DNA of 64,000 bases from positions 92,097 through 156,096 of the forward strand of contig JBBHKE010000705.1 in NCBI GenBank assembly GCA_037447655.1, in the 5' to 3' direction. Each line of letters begins with the position of its first letter. Within the stretch, counting starts at the first letter, position 1. Origin of the DNA: Zygnema cylindricum. Its lineage: Eukaryota; Streptophyta; Zygnematophyceae; Zygnematales; Zygnemataceae. Positions 11,640 to 21,639 of the stretch are shown here, in pieces. The translations under genes were made by a program, and so were the position numbers. The notes under the pieces are model-generated. The model did not search any database, was not told the DNA's origin, and saw only the letters and a program-made list of their open reading frames with translations.

Positions 11640-12245
11640 TCAATCCCTTTATTGGGATCGTCCATTCTATCCCCCGATTCTAGGAATCTTAACATTTTTG
11701 GCATCTTCCCGTTTTTGTCTTTCTTTCCTTTTTCGGCCTTTTCATGGGCTCACATTTAATAGAGAATAGAAAACGGAGGAGAAAAGGAAGAAGGAGAGGG
11801 AGAGAGCAAGAGTGGAGTGGGGAAAGGGGAGGGGTGAGTGGAAAGAAGGGGGAAAGGAGAGGAGGATCAAAAGAGAAAAAATATGAATGTGCAAGCTATT
11901 GTATTTGAAAACCAAGATCAGATCCAAACAATGATTGCCTTTTTTTCTTAGTGTAGTGGCCCATATTACATGTGGCAACCTTCGGACACGTGTCAATCTG
12001 TGATTAATAAATTTTGAGGCGCGAGGACGTCATTATCTTGGACCCAATGTATGGGTACAAATGCGGGAAGTTGTGTTGGGACAGGGAGCACTTGGGCGGA
12101 TGGAAGAATGATTTGTGTTTCAGATTGCTATAATCCTAGTGGTGGTAGAGTTACATATTGTTATGGTTGAAGAAAACAAGCACATGTTTTAATGTTGGTG
12201 GGTCAAAATTGTTAGAATGTGCAATGTTTGAATTTTTATTTGGTA

Positions 12246-13390
12246 ATAGTGTGGTTTGTTTCGTGCGAGTGGTGCGTCACACTTTATGATTTAGGTCGCG
12301 CGTTTTGTTTCGTAGGTTATTTTCGTGCGGTTAAATGTTTTTTAGTTTATTCGCGCGTGTTTGTTTTTTTGTTCCGTACATTGTGCTTGTTCGGTCGTGT
12401 TTTTTTTTTGTTTGTTTTTTTTGCGTGTAGTTGGTTTCGCGCGCGGTACTTATTTCGTGTTGTACTTTAGTTCGCGTCGTACATACGTGTCCTTGGTAGT
12501 TCTTTGTGTTTTGTTTTGTTTTTTTAGGCAGTTAAAACTTAGATTTTTATTATTCAATTGTGTGTGAGAAAAGTAAGTAAAAATGTTTATTTTTGCTGGT
12601 CGGATAATATAAGAGCATTGCTGAAGGGAAGATAATGTGGTACGGATTCCCCTTTTGTAAAATGGTTTATGGTAATTATTTATCTGTGAGATCTTGGTTA
12701 GGTTTTGAGTTATTTTGTTTTACTTTTACACATTTTTCCTGCGCTCGTAATTTATGAGTATTTATTTGACTTTTATTCTATCAAAAATTGCGAAAAAACC
12801 TTGAAAAAACCGTGAAACCCTAAAAAAACCCTAAAAACCCTACAAAAATCATTAAAGAATGGAAAAACTTGCTACGACTCCAATGGGATAAACACTAAAT
12901 TGGAATGCTCCAAAACTGAAACTTTCTCAATGCGGAAGCTTAATAAAAACTCAAAAAACATCAAAATCACACATAACATTCAACATAACATTAATAAGGA
13001 GTTTCTTCTCGGCAAAATACTCTCATATTAGACCGAAGCCTTTTCTACATCATACTCAATCACTCACAAGCTGGCTCTAGGGTTTTTTAGGATTTTTTTA
13101 GGGTTTTTTTAGGGTTTTTTAGTTGGCAGGAAAATTGAACCTAACTTCTGAATTCTGGAGCGTAAACAAAACATTTGAAATTTAGACAGAAAATAATGAC
13201 CTAAGAATACACGTGCGGAAAGGTACGTCGCGAAACAAAACAATTGAAAATTTGAAACGAAACGACTTAAGATAACGTACGGAAACATAACTCGCACGAA
13301 AACAAAACAATCCAAACCGTACACATGAAGCGTACTACGAAACAAAATGCGCGAGGAAAACGCGCGACCAAACTTTACCACACTAATTAC
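12246..13390. repeat. Inverted-repeat-like region with CCCTAAA-like tracts
   Basis: GGTCGCGCGTTTTGTTTCG-like sequence at about 12294 recurs inverted at 13341-13368. CCCTAAAAAAACCCTAAAAACCC at about 12818-12841 is mirrored by (TTTTTTAGGG)n at 13081-13122. The arms are imperfect. The tracts resemble plant TTTAGGG telomere repeat only loosely. No coding sequence is supported. Confidence 0.35.
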
Positions 13391-13439
13391 GAACCAACAT
13401 GGGAACATTGACATGGATTCCAACATGGCAAATCCTAAC

Positions 13440-14255
13440 ACTCCCCTTACAATGTGGGAATCCATACTAAATTTGAACAGATCTACATCATGCATTGCTT
13501 AGCATGTCAGCTGCCTCCTCAACTGTAGGAAAAATTAAAGACTCCAATTCCTTTTCCTTCACTAAATCCCTCACAAAATACAAGTGAATTATGATGTGCT
13601 TAGTCCTTCTATGAAACACAGAATTTTTCAAAAGCACACTACTACTCATGCTATCCAAACATAATTTCATACAATTCCCATAAATTTCCAATTCACCCAA
13701 AATCTCTTTAAACCAAATTGAAGCTTTTGCCGCATAGCACGCCATCGTGTACTCCGCTTCAGTCAAACTCAAAGCCACTGTAGGCTGTAATCAATAGCTC
13801 CAAGAAATTTCCTCTCTACCCAAAACGAAATCATAGCTTGAAGTTGAATTTATCCTGTCGGAGTCACCACCCAAGTCAGCATTGCAATTTGAAATAATTC
13901 AAGACATTTCCACTCAGAAAAACCAAGCTGATGCCTAAAGTACTGACCGAATACCTCAAAATTCTCTTAACTGGTTCACAAGGCTGCTTTTGAGGTGCCT
14001 GACTGTATCTGCTAACAATAGAAAAAGCTCCAGAAAAATATCAAGTCCATTCCCTACACTCAACAATCAACCAATTCTCTATAGGGTGCATCAACAATTT
14101 CCTCATTCTCAATTTAAAAAGCTGCAATATTGGGTCAAGAGCTGTACTAAGTGCCTTGAAATCTAGCATACGAAAAAGACTCATAATTTTTTTACAATAT
14201 AGTTTCCGACTGAGTTTAGTACAGCGGGATTCATCTTTAATCACCTCAATGCCTA
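13440..14255 (-). pseudogene. Copia RT end and RNase H remnant
   Basis: On minus, 14255 to 14040 carries a degraded RT tail (FRMLDFKALSTALDP). About 13890-13488 carries RNase H: a D-x-GGDSDRINSTSSYDF block, then ALSLTEAEYTMACYAAKASIW and VFHRRTKHIIIHLYFVRD, matching the copia RNase H C-terminus. AAGGGGAG just after the stop is a plausible polypurine tract, and TGTTAGGATTTGCC from 13440 leftward is a plausible 3' LTR start. Several frames are broken. Confidence 0.7.
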
Positions 14256-14588
14256 TACTGTACTTAGCTTAATCCATATCGGTCACCTTAAAATAATAAA
14301 ATAATAAACTATCCAGTTTTTCTCATGTAAGAATCAATTCTTCAATTATTTCCTAGCTATCCAAAACCATAATACATTCATCTGAAAACACACACTGAAA
14401 ATAATCTTATCAACGCCATCTTCCTAACATACACACCGGAATCTGAAACAGTTATAATAAATCCAAAATAAATTCAAACCTTATGCAAACTAAGATACTA
14501 AGTCCTAGGTAGATATTTCAATCCATACAAAGATTTCTTTAATCTCCATACTAAACAGGGTTTAGATGGTACCCCCACTAGAACCTTC

Positions 14589-15451
14589 ATGTCCACCTTT
14601 TCGAGACCTCGAAGAGTGTTTCCACGTCCATCAGATGAATGTATTTCTCCTTGGACGCACCCAATGCACGGATTTGGGGAAAGTAGTCAAGGGCGCCAGA
14701 TCCGAAAACCTCATCCGGTGAAGGACACGTCAACATCATTGAAGCTCGTACATGTCGACATTTGCTGTCACATCAAGGCCGAGACCATTGGCGGCAACCG
14801 GTACATTTTTGTATTTGTGGATGAATTTTCCCGAAAATCAGATATACTCAGTATCAGGTATACTTGCTGAAGAAGAAATCGGATGCCTCAGAAACATTTT
14901 GGAGTGGCATGTTATGACCAAGCGGCAATGTGAGAGAAAGCTTACAGCAACTGGGTCGGACAACGGAGGAGAGTTCGTGGTCTTTGAGGGGTATTGTTAA
15001 GAATGGAGAATAGATGCAAATTCCCACTCCTTATTCACCGAAATCTGACGGAGTGGCAGAAAGGAAAAACAGAACATTACAAAAAATGGTGCAGGCAATG
15101 ATTCATAGCACCGACCATAAAATTTTCTTTTGGGGGGATGTGATTCTCACGGAAAACTATGTCTACAACCGGAGACTCACGCTGATTTCTAGGGACAAAA
15201 CAAAGGAATATTTGTGGAGAGGCGGGAAGCTGACATTCCACCTCTTAAGGATTCGGGGTTGTCGTGCAACAATATACGTGGAGTCAAAAAAGAGGAAGGG
15301 GGAATTTGCGGTAAGGAGTTGGTCCCGCAACTTTGTCAGCTACAGCGTGAAAGGGAATCTATATCGGGTCTATGATCCCGTGCAGCTCACCGTGGAGGAG
15401 TCCCGCAACGTGGATTTCCATGAACATTTAAAAACCGCAATGGAATCTTAG
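14589..15451 (+). pseudogene. Copia integrase remnant (plus strand)
   Basis: The first frame contains KLVHVDICCHIKAETIGGNR then FVFVDEFSRK, the integrase start with its first catalytic Asp. GSDNGGEF supplies the second Asp at about 14955. YSPKSDGVAERKNRTLQKMV (from 15020) supplies the Glu. The tail, with YRVYDP and ESRNVDFHE, is the usual region between integrase and RT. At least three frame breaks occur. It faces away from the minus-strand copia remnant at 13440-14255, so they belong to different insertions. Confidence 0.75.
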
Positions 15452-17070
15452 ATAGTCCTCACCCGCTAACTTCTCTTTCTCTCTATCTCTCCCTCTTTCG
15501 CTCTATCCCTATCTCCCCCTTTTCAATTATCCCTCAGACCTAACTCTCCAAAAAATTAGTCTTCCCCGTTCTCTGCTTCACCCCTCCCACTACCTCTCCC
15601 TCTCGACCACTTTCCATCCCTATCAAGCTCTCCCTCTACCCATTGCTCTTTCCTCTCCTATTCTGCATCATCTCTCGCACCATTTCCGTCTCCTCCCCTC
15701 CCTATATCTCACCCCTTTCCTCCCACTACCTTTTCGCTAGTAGCCTTCACTTCCTTCCTTTGCATATGCTGTCATACCACATCTTCCTCTCTCCCTCTTT
15801 GTTTGTCATAATCTGGTAATCAAATTCTTTTTGGAGAAGATGTTTGTTGGTTCGATTGTACGTCCTTTAAACATTGGAAAGATGAGACCATGCGGCCATG
15901 GCCTAAGTGGAGGTATGGAGGAGACGAGATAATTCAGGTTAAGTGCCCAGAGGAGATGATTGAAAACTACATTTTCCTTAAATGTTTTCTTTCTGTGGTT
16001 TTCTTCTTCTTCTCTTTCTGTTATTTTTGTTTTTATGTTTGAAGCAATGAGAGCGGCATCAAACAGAGCGGCCATCCTCTTGTTAAACCATTGAACTATA
16101 TGCATTGGAGTCAACCTCTAAGTCTAATGGGCGAATTGTCAAAAGTAGCTTCGAATTTCGAATTATTTGACTTACGGGAGCTGAAGAACCCGGGCCTTAT
16201 CAAGCTGAGGGCAATTTTCTATCCTTACCTTCTTGATTCCCACTCTACTTGTGAGTCTTTTGAGGTGAGGGCATAAGCAAGCTCGACCGTCTCATCCGCG
16301 AAAACAGGCGCCATTATTTGATTCATTGTATTATATTTTTATATATATGCTTAAAGTTACATGTGTTTTATTTTCCTTCTTGGGTAGGAGGAGAAAGGGT
16401 TGTGATGTGCTCGGAAAAATAGGCAGACAAACTTCCAATCATAAGACTAACAACTATAAGAAGAGGATTTGGTGGTTGGTGCACACAACATATAGAGATG
16501 AGGAAATAGATACAATAGAGGAAAATAAAAGACAAAATAGCAAGAAGCACACAAGAAGAGACAGGGGGAGAGGAAAGAGTCTTGTTTACGTTTTCAAAAG
16601 TAATATTTTTTAAAAGAGAAGTTCGAATGTATACAATTGTAGGGACGTCACTTTTGGAGTGCGGTATATCTAAAAAGGCGTTTTGATTTTACAAAACTAC
16701 AAAAATTCTAAGCAGACCAATCTAATTTTTAATTCAAGAAGGTACATTACACTAAAAATGAACAAAAGGGAAACCGTATGGACAATAGAGTGCAAAAAAT
16801 ACAAGGGGGAACCGTAGAAAAAAATAGAGTGTGGAATATTTACAGTGATATTGACTTAGAGTGAGAATTGCTAACTACAAAATCTACCACTTCGGCTAAT
16901 TTAGTGTGAATGGACTGAATTTGTGTTATTTTCCAAAAAATGCTACACAATTTTTCATTTTTTTTTTAACTTTTATTGTTTGAAGTATAAATAATCTTGA
17001 GCAGCATGCATTTATAGTTTCTGGCTATTTCGACTCACAAATTCTGCAAAATCGAGTGGAGTATTGATTT
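15452..17070. other. Intergenic, CT-rich then AT-rich
   Basis: 15470-15760 is pyrimidine-rich (CTCTCCCTC-type). No gene, RNA or element with boundaries is recognised in the rest. Confidence 0.45.
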
Positions 17071-17123
17071 AGTCAGAATTTCCCCAGAATCTGGGATTTG
17101 ACATGTCCACACTAAGGGAAAAT

Positions 17124-17197
17124 TGAGTCGGCAAGGGCTCGAACTTGGGACCTTTCACTTAAGATGTGAATTTGATAACCACTGCGCGCCATCAGCC
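17124..17197 (-). other. tRNA-like segment in the 3' TRIM LTR
   Basis: On minus it reads TGGCGCGCAGTGGTTATC... (A-box region), a TTCAC...GTGAA anticodon stem, then AGGTCCCAAGTTCGAGCC (B box). It is a degenerate relative of the perfect cloverleaf at 1416-1488. Confidence 0.6.
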
Positions 17198-17415
17198 TAA
17201 TACTGCGTCTGGCGAGTCCGTACTCATTTATTTTGAGTGCATTTCGAGTGTGCACGGACCACATTCTACCCAGATATTGAACTGCAACCTCGTGCCAATT
17301 CAATATTCTCCCTCACAAGGAGGCACATCAATACATCCGCAATCCCATTGGCTTTGATACCAAGTTAGAACTCCACAGAATGCGAGAGTGAAAAATGTCC
17401 CACACTGGGAAAAAT

Positions 17416-17488
17416 TGAGCCGACGGGTCGAACCTGGGACCTTTCACTTAAGCTGTGAATGAGATAACCACTGCGCGCCATTGGTCTG
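17416..17488 (-). other. tRNA-like segment in the 5' TRIM LTR
   Basis: On minus, TGGCGCGCAGTGGTTATC, anticodon stem TTCAC/GTGAA with loop AGCTTAA, then CCCAGGTTCGACCC (B box) and GGCTCA. The D stem is disrupted by two extra bases relative to 1416-1488. Confidence 0.6.
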
Positions 17489-17619
17489 ATACTGGGTTTA
17501 GCGAGTCCGTACCCATTTATTTTGGGTGCATTTTGAGTGTGGATAGACCATATTGTACCCCAACTTTGAACGATAACCTCGTGCCAATTCCATAAAATTG
17601 AGACGTGTGTCTTTTTTCT

Positions 17620-18323
17620 TCAACCGAAACAATTTGGAGCTCTAGAGCCACTAGAGATTGAGCAATTTATCACACAAATTACTCTTCCTTTTGCCCAATT
17701 TTTGCCTGCTCCTACACAAATTCCCGCCTTTGTACCCAAACATTGGCTCCAAGTTTTTGTTGACCTCGCGCCACAAAATAATTGGATCACGGATTGACAC
17801 GTGTCCTTGGTTTTCCAGATGTAATAAGGGCCACTACATCCGAGCAAGCGACGTCGGCCTCCATAGAATCCTGGATAAGATCGAAGCAACAAAAAAATAA
17901 ATGAGTCTACTATCCCTCTTCCTCTCCCTCTCTTCCTCTCCCTCTCTTCCTCTCCCTCTCTTCCTCTCCCTCTCTTCCTCTCCCTCTCTTCCTCTCCCTC
18001 TCTTCTTCTCCCTCTCTTCCTCTTCCTCTCTTCCTCTCCCTCTCTTCCTCTCCCTCTCTTCCTCTCCCTCTCTTCCTCTCCCTCTCTTCCACTCCCTCTC
18101 TTCCTTTCCAATCTCCTTTCCCTCTCCCTGCAGCTTCTTTTATCCGTATCCAAAATATTTCCATGCCACATTATTTCTCACCTTCAGTATCATATACAGC
18201 CACGTGTCTCTCCGATTTTACTTCCGACACAATATCCTCTCTCTCCTGTGCTGCCACGTGGATAGCAGCGCAAGCGCCAGCTACCACAACCAGTAGCAAA
18301 ATAGTTGACGGCCGGCGACTCAT
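17620..18323 (-). CDS. Secreted eight-cysteine LysM-like protein, copy 3 (two exons, intact)
   Basis: On minus, exon 1 is 18323-18182 and exon 2 is 17870-17620. The donor GAAG|GTGAG and acceptor CTTATCCAG|GATTC are in the same phase as copy 1, and exon 1 is the same 142 nt. The product is 130 residues: signal peptide with core STILLLVVVAGACAA, acidic propeptide ending VAVYDTEG, then GFYGGRRRLLG (RRxL processing site) and an eight-cysteine domain with YYIWKTKDTCQSVI, TWSQC and KGRVICV. All eight cysteines align with copy 1 although many other residues differ, suggesting selection on a disulphide fold. The 311-bp intron is mostly a purine-rich microsatellite. The AAGACGCCA/TATAAA promoter motif lies about 270 bp upstream. 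Glycan binding is inferred from the LysM-like pattern only. Confidence 0.8.
17905..18110. repeat. (TCTTCCTCTCCC)n microsatellite in the copy 3 intron
   Basis: About 200 bp of near-perfect 12-bp units, purine-rich on the gene's sense strand. It fills most of the intron. The matching region of copy 1 (1190-1275 and 1545-1640) and copy 2 (11770-11880) is also GA-rich, so the tract predates the duplications and expanded here. Confidence 0.9.
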
Positions 18324-18506
18324 ATTGACGGCCGTTTGTAGCCGGTAGAAAATGAGAAAGCCGGCGGCAGCTTCGTGGACCTCTATCGAGAGCTTTGGAG
18401 CTTAGAGACACCCTCTTTATTTTTTTTATTTTATTTTTTTTTGTATTTGTATTTCCGCTGTCTTTTGTCTTTTGTCTTTTGTCTTTTGTCTTTTGTCTTG
18501 CTAATC

Positions 18507-18607
18507 TGGCGTCTTGTTTGCCTTTGTCTATTTGTATTTGATTTGTCTTCACTGTCATTCTTTTTGTCGTTTGCTTTTTGTCTTTTCTCTTTATAATTTG
18601 GCGTCTT
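18507..18607 (-). promoter_or_regulatory. Promoter motifs of LysM-like copy 3
   Basis: On minus, AAGACGCCAAATTATAAAG lies at 18607-18589 and a second AAGACGCCA at 18515-18507, paralleling the duplicated motif upstream of copy 1. Between motif and start codon lie AAAGACAA repeats (18467-18500) and GCTCTCGATAGA, which has a counterpart in copy 1. Confidence 0.45.
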
Positions 18608-18623
18608 GCTTTTTTGGTCTGTC

Positions 18624-20320
18624 ACTATTTTGTGTTTGGTTGACCGTCGAAAATTTTTGTGCAAAGCGGTAATTCGGAGAAAACGGGAAGCCGACGAATC
18701 AGGGAACTCCAATCGTCGGACAAAAAAGTACGGAATGCGCTAACCAATCGTTACTAGCGTCGAAGATTCAATAAATTTAGTGCGAAATTAGAATAATGGT
18801 GTACTATATTCATATTCCTGGCGGACTGTAGTCCACTCGCTTAAATAGTGTTGCTGTTTTCGGCGAAATAATGTCGCTACGGAATTAGTGTTATCAACTC
18901 TAATTAGGAGGTTGTGGAATATTAAAGAGGCGAATATTAATTTTAAATAACATTAAATAAAGGTTATCTCGGACGCCGTGCTTTGCCCTAACAACCCTAG
19001 ATTGCCATTTGTAACGAAGGGTCTTCGTGACGGCTAACGACAAAAAAATTGACCAATAGAATCTCGTTAGCCGTTACCATTTTATGATTTTCCCGTACCA
19101 TTAGGCTTCTGTTCGCTGCAGTGGCGAGGTACTTTAAGGTCGGTATTCCGTAACGAGCTTTATTGTACTTTATTGTACTTTATTGTACTTTATTTAGTCG
19201 TCGTGACCCAAACCCTAAGCGTTTATTTCCGTTTTTTGTATTTTCGTTACGATTTTACTAGAAGCTACGTACTTTATCACAACGAAACAGATTTTAGGGT
19301 TTACTGAAACAGATTACTGTATGCCCGTACGGACTTCCGTACGGCTCTGAAATCTTTGGGAACTTCAAGCGTCGACTGTCAGAAATACGACATTTGGGGA
19401 TATACCGTACGGTTTGTTTTAAAGGCAAACTCTTGAAAATGTGTTCTCCAATGGCCTTGTGCCACGTATCAGGTGGAGATTCTTCCGGCGTCGATCAACT
19501 ACGGTCGTCAACATTCACAAAAGTCAACGGTGGGTTTTTGGGCCATACGAAACGTTTAGGCGATTTTTTTGTCGTATTACCAAATGTCTTGTGCCACGTG
19601 GCATACTCCTAGCGATCCGATTGCAGGTCGACATTGTTTTCCGCCGTCGATCAATTCTTGTCACGACGAGCAAAAAAAAGTCAATGGTGTACTTTAAAAA
19701 AATAAAAAATATATATATATATAAAATAATAAAAACCAAAAATAGTAACCTTTTTTTTTCGTATTATTTTTTATTAGTTTTTTTTTTTTATGTAATTATT
19801 TATATTTTATAATTTTGGACTCCGTACGGCTGTTTTAGGGTTATGCTTTTTTTGAAAAACACCATGAGACGCGAAGATTCGCCTGCGAAATTACAATTAT
19901 TGGGATAGGCGGGGGGAATCGTACAATCCAAATCGTACAATCCTGTAAATTTATTACAGGTGTGATTTTGTGGAAATAATAATTTGCAAGATACACTGAA
20001 CTTGCACTTGAATATTTTTTGAATAAACTTTCTTGGCAGCTGCCAAAAAGAATCTTATTCGCCCAAATTTTTGAGTTTTACATCCGGAAAAAGTTATTGC
20101 GACTGTCGACTTCAATTTGCCTGAGGGCCGCCCGCCACCGTGGTACCCTACTCCTCATTATTACTATCCTTCCCAAAATCCGCCGGTTTCACCTTTTCCT
20201 GAAGTACTTCCAACAACCAACCAAAATGTTGGGTCTGCGTCACCTGCAACTGTTCATATTAGTCCTCTTCATATTTGTCATATTAGTCTTTTCGGCCTTT
20301 CATGGCCTCTCATTCAATAG
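18624..20320. other. Intergenic with short direct repeats
   Basis: 19160-19193 has about four copies of TTTATTGTAC. Two blocks starting CTTGTGCCACGT (about 19458 and 19589) each continue into a CGTCGATCAA and AAGTCAA(C/T)GGTG segment, so they are a diverged direct duplication. No gene recognised. Confidence 0.45.
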
Positions 20321-20324
20321 GATT

Positions 20325-20545
20325 GTCATAAGAGGTTTGGAAGGGTTGTCACCTTCTCTAACTTCAAAAGATCGACGAGCGCAATCATGCAAGAAGTTCA
20401 TGTCGAAGCTCGAGGGAGATGGGCGTTACGATCAACGGTGTTAAACACATTACCAACATCACCTTAGAGAACCACCCAATCCGCGCCCAAAGCAAGAACC
20501 TCCCTCCTAATGTTGCGACACCAAACTAAGTGACCGTCGAAAGCC
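20325..20545 (-). pseudogene. LINE RT fragment, inverted copy A
   Basis: The minus-strand translation gives FGVAT-like sequence, then, after a frame shift, a block like VVLQGDVGNVFNTVDRNA, which is RT motif A of the LINE family found on plus at 21796-22760. A near copy lies at 24100-24345. Confidence 0.55.
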
Positions 20546-20563
20546 CCTTGAAGTTGTAAACAC

Positions 20564-20636
20564 ATTGATCTAGCTAAAAGAAAAAATACATTGATCTAGC
20601 TAAAAGAAAAAATACATTGATCTAGCTAAAAGACAA
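20564..20636. repeat. 26-bp tandem repeat
   Basis: Three copies of ACATTGATCTAGCTAAAAGA plus an A-rich linker. The homologous place in the second unit (24345-24392) has two. Confidence 0.8.
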
Positions 20637-20907
20637 TGTAGAACTTCATCCACAATACTAAGACTGACACCCCCAATAGGATTTTAGTGTTATGAGGCCT
20701 GCATCTATCAAAAGTGGTACTTTTGTAAAGGTCGCCTAACTAACAAATCAAAACCTTGCTATAAACCTTTCCAAAAAAAAATTCATTAAAAAAAGTATTC
20801 TTTAAGGAAAAATATGTTCCTTAGGAAAAATACTCCCTAAAAGGCCCTTCGACTGAGAGATGAGGGGACCGAACCAAAGCATTGATAAACGAATCTCGAT
20901 CACGAAT

Positions 20908-21385
20908 TTAAAAAAAAAAAAAAAAAATCCTTTTTTTTTTTTTTTCCTTTTTTTAAAAAAAAAATAAAAAAAAAAAAAAAAATTTTTTTTTTTTTTTTTT
21001 TCCCTTTTTTCAAAAAAATATCAAAAAATAAATTAGGGTTTAAGGTCTTGAGGTTAAAAAAAAGGAAAAACTTTCTCGAAAACTCTAATAACGGTACAAA
21101 TATTTCGAATCCTCGATATAAAAAAAAAGTCAATACCGAGAAATTTGTGTATCAGAAAATTGACCTCGATTCAATTCAAAGGACAAAAGAGAAAAGAAAA
21201 TGAAAATCGAAATAAAATATGTACATCCAAGGAAAAAAGAATTAAACGAGAAATGGGAACAAATGAGAATAGACAAAAAAACAGTAAAAAAAGTCCAATG
21301 AGAAAAAAAAGAAAAAAAGGAAAAAATGTGTACAATCTTTTCCATTTTTGGGGCAAATTTGTTTTCGGTAATAAAAAACAAAATC

Positions 21386-21476
<91 letters not shown>
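20908..21476. repeat. Homopolymer-rich tract including a 90-base poly(A)
   Basis: Runs of A and T at 20908-21008 and an uninterrupted poly(A) at 21387-21476. The lysine-only open frame across it is an artefact. It is paralleled by the 60-base poly(A) at 25129-25188 in the second unit. Confidence 0.85.
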
Positions 21477-21481
<5 letters not shown>

Positions 21482-21639
21482 TAACGAAGAGAGAAAAAGA
21501 AAAAGAAAAAGAAAAAAAAAGTTTATAACTACTCTTTATTTCAAAAAAGCCTCTTTACAACACTCAAAAATACTCAAAAGTTTAGAAAAATTTCTGTTAT
21601 CAATCCAATCCAATCCAAAAAAAAAAAAAAAAAAAAAGA

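Larger units (their letters stand above)
10753..12170 (+). pseudogene. LysM-like secreted protein, copy 2 (broken)
   Basis: Exon 1 opens at 10753 with MSRQPSTILLLFVV and keeps the signal peptide to HVA, as in copy 3. It then diverges at about 10835 into unrelated sequence, so the propeptide and splice donor are lost. The exon 2 remnant at 11952-12170 keeps the YYMWQPSDTCQSVI and GRMICV blocks and the family's final Cys-Tyr-Gly end. A TGA replaces the third cysteine codon (after NKF), and the GGRRxLL processing segment is missing. The intron remnant keeps the tRNA-like segment and GA-rich tract seen in copy 1, so this is an ancestral duplicate that later decayed. Confidence 0.75.
17071..17592 (-). 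mobile_element. TRIM: miniature LTR retrotransposon with tRNA-like LTRs
   Basis: On minus, a 5' LTR (17592-17363, 230 bp) is followed directly by primer site TGGTATCAAAGCC (17362-17350), about 60 bp of internal DNA, polypurine tract GTGAGGGAGAAT (17315-17304) and a 3' LTR (17302-17071, 232 bp). Both LTRs begin TGG/TGAATTGGCACGAGG and end TTCT(A/G)ACT. There is no coding capacity, so it would rely on enzymes of a full-size element. Each LTR holds a tRNA-like segment in the element's orientation. No target duplication is clear. Confidence 0.75.

Noticed and set aside
17901-18296. Long open frames on both strands over 17901-18296
   Set aside because: They are translations of the TCTTCCTCTCCC microsatellite (Leu/Ser or Arg/Glu repeats), not proteins.
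18190-18558. Minus-strand 122-codon frame over copy 3 exon 1
   Set aside because: An out-of-frame reading of the real exon; the spliced frame with signal peptide explains the region.
21145-21528. 127-codon lysine-rich open frame
   Set aside because: Created by the 90-base poly(A).
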